From NCBI RefSeq assembly GCF_000738005.1, contig NZ_JHAL01000001.1:59108-123107 (forward strand): 64,000 nt of DNA, given 5' to 3'. Under the pieces are notes generated by a model. It ran no database searches and was not told where the DNA came from. It worked only from the letters and a program-made list of their open reading frames with translations. The DNA comes from Bifidobacterium crudilactis (GTDB lineage Bacteria > Actinomycetota > Actinomycetes > Actinomycetales > Bifidobacteriaceae). Positions 61,489-64,000 of the stretch are shown piece after piece (position 1 is the first letter of the stretch; each line of letters starts with the position of its first letter). Both the position numbers and the translations under genes were made by a program.

Positions 61489-62775
61489 ATGGTAAGAGCA
61501 TCCGATAATGATGCACTCGGTGTTCCCGGACAGCACGCCAAACTTCAGCAGCATGACACCACGCATCTCGCAGTACCCAAATGGTTCGATGCGTCTCCGT
61601 ACACGCATCAGGTCGCTGCGGATATCGTCCGTTACGGGCCGATAGCCCGCACCACGCTCGCACAGATCCTCAACCTTTCCCAAGGCGCGCTCTCACGCAT
61701 TACCGGAGACCTGTTGCATCTCAAAGTCATCGAAGAGCTCTCCGGCAACGACGCCCCTCGGCAGGGCGGGCGTCTGCCTTTCGGCTTCAGCAAGCAGCAG
61801 AACGACAGCTCCGAACGCCGCGGACGTCCGCTTACCGCCTTGCGAATCAATGCCAAAGAACGCACGTTCATCGGTATCAACGTGCGGGGCAACAGCGCCT
61901 TGGCCATAGCGGTGAACGCTCTGTGCGAACCTCTCGGAGAGGCGCACACCATCGAATTCTCCTACGTGTCCTCAGAGGAGCTCAGCACGCTGCTGGTGGA
62001 GCCGATCAAGGCATGTGCAGCCGATGCGGAAAGTGCCGGACTGCCACGCCCGTCCCTGGTTGGGGTCAGCTTGGGCGGACATGTCGTCGATAATCAGACG
62101 GTCACTGCGGCTCCCTTCCTGCACTGGAACGGCAACGCCCCTCTCGCCCGGATGATTTCAGAGAACTGCGGCGTTCCCACGATGCTCTTCAACGATCTCG
62201 AATCCGCGGTCAGACATGAATGCTGGTTCGGCGCGGGAGTCGGCGTCTCTCGCTTTGCCTTGATCACCATTGGTGCCGGTATCGGATATTCCATCGCACA
62301 GGACGGGGAGCCGATCAACAATTCGGAAACAAGCTATGGAACGGCCACGCACATCATCGTCGACCCCGAAGGCCCGAGATGCTATCAGGGGCACATCGGC
62401 TGTGCAGACTGTCTGGGAAACGACTCGATAGCGGAACAGTACTCAGAGCTTATGGGCAGAACCTGCTCCTTCGAGGATTTCGTCGTTGACGCCCGCAAGG
62501 GGTTGAGACAGGCCACACAGCTGCTCAACCGCACCTGTTTCAGGCTAGGCGTGCTCATCGCCACCATTACCAACGCCGCCATGCCCCAGAAGGTGCTCGT
62601 AGGCGGAGAATCCTCGTTCCTTGCCGAAATGAGCATGGAGCTGCTGCGTAAAGGCGTGGAAAGCTATCGCCACAGTCAGGCGGAGCCCGTACCTATAGAG
62701 ATTCTTGACGACAACTGGATCAATTGGGGCAGATCGGCCGCCTCGAGTGCCATAGAACGATACATTCTGGGCTGA
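61489..62775 (+). CDS. ROK-family transcriptional regulator
   Basis: About 428 residues from ATG 61489, which has GGGGAAA seven bases upstream; in-frame starts at 61474 and 61441 are alternatives. An N-terminal winged helix (YGPIARTTLAQILNLSQGALSRITGDLL, about 45-80) precedes a sugar-kinase-like ROK domain (FIGINVRGN, GAGVGVSRFALITIGAGIGYSIA) with a zinc-type cluster RCYQGHIGCADCLG. Such regulators sense sugar or sugar phosphate and control neighbouring uptake genes, here the raffinose-type importer and probably the GH36 gene. Confidence 0.9.
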   Translation: MVRASDNDALGVPGQHAKLQQHDTTHLAVPKWFDASPYTHQVAADIVRYGPIARTTLAQILNLSQGALSRITGDLLHLKVIEELSGNDAPRQGGRLPFGFSKQQNDSSERRGRPLTALRINAKERTFIGINVRGNSALAIAVNALCEPLGEAHTIEFSYVSSEELSTLLVEPIKACAADAESAGLPRPSLVGVSLGGHVVDNQTVTAAPFLHWNGNAPLARMISENCGVPTMLFNDLESAVRHECWFGAGVGVSRFALITIGAGIGYSIAQDGEPINNSETSYGTATHIIVDPEGPRCYQGHIGCADCLGNDSIAEQYSELMGRTCSFEDFVVDARKGLRQATQLLNRTCFRLGVLIATITNAAMPQKVLVGGESSFLAEMSMELLRKGVESYRHSQAEPVPIEILDDNWINWGRSAASSAIERYILG

Positions 62776-62845
62776 AATCCGACTCCCGGAGCATTTGCAG
62801 GGATTCCCGGGAGACCGTGTTCACAGGAATGCCGACATACACGAA

Positions 62846-62926
62846 GGTGGACGTTGATATTTCAACGCCCACCAACCTTGGTTACTGACAAATCCCTACA
62901 CAACCGACGCTACTTCGGTCGGTTGC
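62846..62926. terminator. Two hairpins between convergent ROK and GH36 genes
   Basis: Hairpin 1: GGTGG-A-CGTTGA/TCAACG-C-CCACC (62846-62857 with 62862-62873). Hairpin 2: CAACCGAC/GTCGGTTG (62902-62909 with 62919-62926). T-tracts are weak, but position between convergent stops fits terminators. Confidence 0.55.
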
Positions 62927-62933
62927 CTGGATG

Positions 62934-64000
62934 TCAGGCCAATTCCGCCTCGAACAGCACCGCCTGTGCAGGATGCAGGGAGGGGGCTCGCAGGCCCGAA
63001 GCCATCAGGAACATGCCCGGAAGCACTACCCCTTCGGCATTCCACCATGCCAAGTCGGACTGACCGTTCCCGATTTCACTGACGTCCAAACTGACCGAAA
63101 GCGGTTTCACCCTATACAAGGCCTCGGGGTCCAATCCCGGAAGTCGAACCGGGGCGCTCGGATAGATCTTGGATGTAGTGAGTTGGGTGAAGCTGTACAC
63201 GCCGTGCGACCTGTCTCGGTTGACCACACCGTCGAGGCGCACTGCCGGATCGCCGGAATCCCCATGGACCATCCTGCCTGTCGCGAAGATCTCACGTCGG
63301 GCTTTGAAGGCCTCGACCCAACCGGCAAGGGTGTCGAGCGCCGACTGAGGCTCTTCCAACAGATTCCATTCGATGCCCATATGCCCGAAGAATGCCGTCG
63401 CCATACGCATCTGCTGGCTTGTCGAACGACGGGTCGAATGAGCAGGCGATGCACCGATATGCTCCCCTATCATTTCGGGCGGCACCAGCAGGGAAGTATA
63501 GCGTTGGATATCCGTACGCTCGACCGGGTCGACGCAGTCGGATGCCCAGATGCGGTCGGCCACTTCGAGTATGCCCAGATCGACACGGCCTCCGCCGGAG
63601 CTGCATGATTCGATTTCCAGACCGTCATGGTTCCGCTTGAGATCCCGGAAGATTCGGTAGACCGCTTCGGTCTGCTGGTGCACGCACGGACGGCCCGTCC
63701 GCGGTGAAACTGCTTCGGTGACCAAGCGATTGTGGTCCCATTTGATGTAGTCGATGCCGAGCCTGTCCACCAGTCCATCCATTGCCGAGAACACATAGTC
63801 ATACGCGTCCGGGTTCGTGAGATCGAGCACCTGCTGGCTGCGACCGGTCATCGGCAAACGGTTTGGAGTCGGTTTGATAATCCAATCCGGATGTGCGCGG
63901 GCGATATCTGAATCGGGGTTCACCATCTCGGGTTCGAACCACAGACCAAATTCCATACCGAGATCGTGCACGTAGGCGGCAAGAGCGTCCAGGCTCTTGG
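62934..64000 (-). CDS. Alpha-galactosidase GH36, partial (5' end outside window)
   Basis: The C-terminal part (about 355 residues) of a GH36 alpha-galactosidase; the frame runs through the window end. The nucleophile Asp lies in YIKWDHNRLV; the acid/base Asp is in ASDCVDPVERTDIQR after ESCSSGGGRVDLGI; the end is a beta-sandwich domain. The enzyme cleaves alpha-1,6 galactosides such as raffinose and melibiose in the cytoplasm. It is convergent with the ROK gene and adjacent to the importer operon, consistent with one utilisation locus. Confidence 0.93.
   Translation of the reverse strand, partial: KSLDALAAYVHDLGMEFGLWFEPEMVNPDSDIARAHPDWIIKPTPNRLPMTGRSQQVLDLTNPDAYDYVFSAMDGLVDRLGIDYIKWDHNRLVTEAVSPRTGRPCVHQQTEAVYRIFRDLKRNHDGLEIESCSSGGGRVDLGILEVADRIWASDCVDPVERTDIQRYTSLLVPPEMIGEHIGASPAHSTRRSTSQQMRMATAFFGHMGIEWNLLEEPQSALDTLAGWVEAFKARREIFATGRMVHGDSGDPAVRLDGVVNRDRSHGVYSFTQLTTSKIYPSAPVRLPGLDPEALYRVKPLSVSLDVSEIGNGQSDLAWWNAEGVVLPGMFLMASGLRAPSLHPAQAVLFEAELA

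Overview
The window reads as chromosomal DNA of a Bifidobacterium or close relative. Support: the rRNA operon has an actinobacterial/bifidobacterial sequence with no tRNA in the 16S-23S spacer; the heat-shock operon is dnaK-grpE-dnaJ-hspR with a HAIR operator; several oligosaccharide ABC importers lack their own ATPase and sit with LacI or ROK regulators and intracellular glycosidases; surface proteins are CshA-like and LPXTG-type. The species cannot be named from this window alone.

Layout. 0-2 kb: 5' part of a CshA-type adhesin (minus strand). 2.5-3.1: DNA-3-methyladenine glycosylase I. 3.2-9.6: beta-glucoside locus (GH1 beta-glucosidase, two permeases, binding lipoprotein, LacI regulator). 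9.6-13.6: pyrimidine-dimer glycosylase, small stress-like and zinc-binding proteins, HAD phosphatase, DEAD-box helicase. 13.9-18.2: hspR, dnaJ, grpE and dnaK (dnaK carries a frameshift). 18.4-31.3: a scattered alpha-glucoside uptake system (YesL-like protein, binding protein 1, GH13 glucosidase, two permeases, binding protein 2, LacI regulator), interrupted at 22.8-25.9 by an LPXTG fimbrial-type protein with a 10-G tract at its 5' end. 31.3-36.5: phosphoglycerate-mutase-like enzyme, DUF4235 protein, nitroreductase, zinc-ribbon protein, aldo/keto reductase, MFS exporter. 36.7-42.0: 5S, 23S and 16S rRNA (minus). 42.5-50.2: sirtuin, threonine dehydratase (frameshifted near its C-terminus), and a complete siderophore-iron uptake operon. 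50.2-56.9: two paralogous alpha-1,6-type glucosidases flanking a fused trehalose-6-phosphate synthase/phosphatase. 57.2-58.1: an unusual hairpin-dense tandem-repeat locus. 58.1-64.0: raffinose-type ABC importer, ROK regulator and GH36 alpha-galactosidase (cut by the window end).

How the genes work together. Three sugar loci follow one plan: a secreted lipoprotein binds the oligosaccharide, a MalF/MalG-type permease pair imports it, presumably with an ATPase encoded elsewhere, and a cytoplasmic glycosidase cleaves it under local LacI or ROK control. A 14-bp LacI-type motif recurs at four places in the 18-28 kb system and ties its separated pieces into one probable regulon.

The most unusual content is non-coding: the covarying hairpin array at 57.48-58.13 kb, two copies of a long inverted repeat 32 kb apart, a second hairpin family with an ACTGTGCA core, and the G-tract in front of the LPXTG gene. 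Two housekeeping genes (dnaK, ilvA) carry single frameshifts, so either base-level sequence errors or real lesions must be considered.
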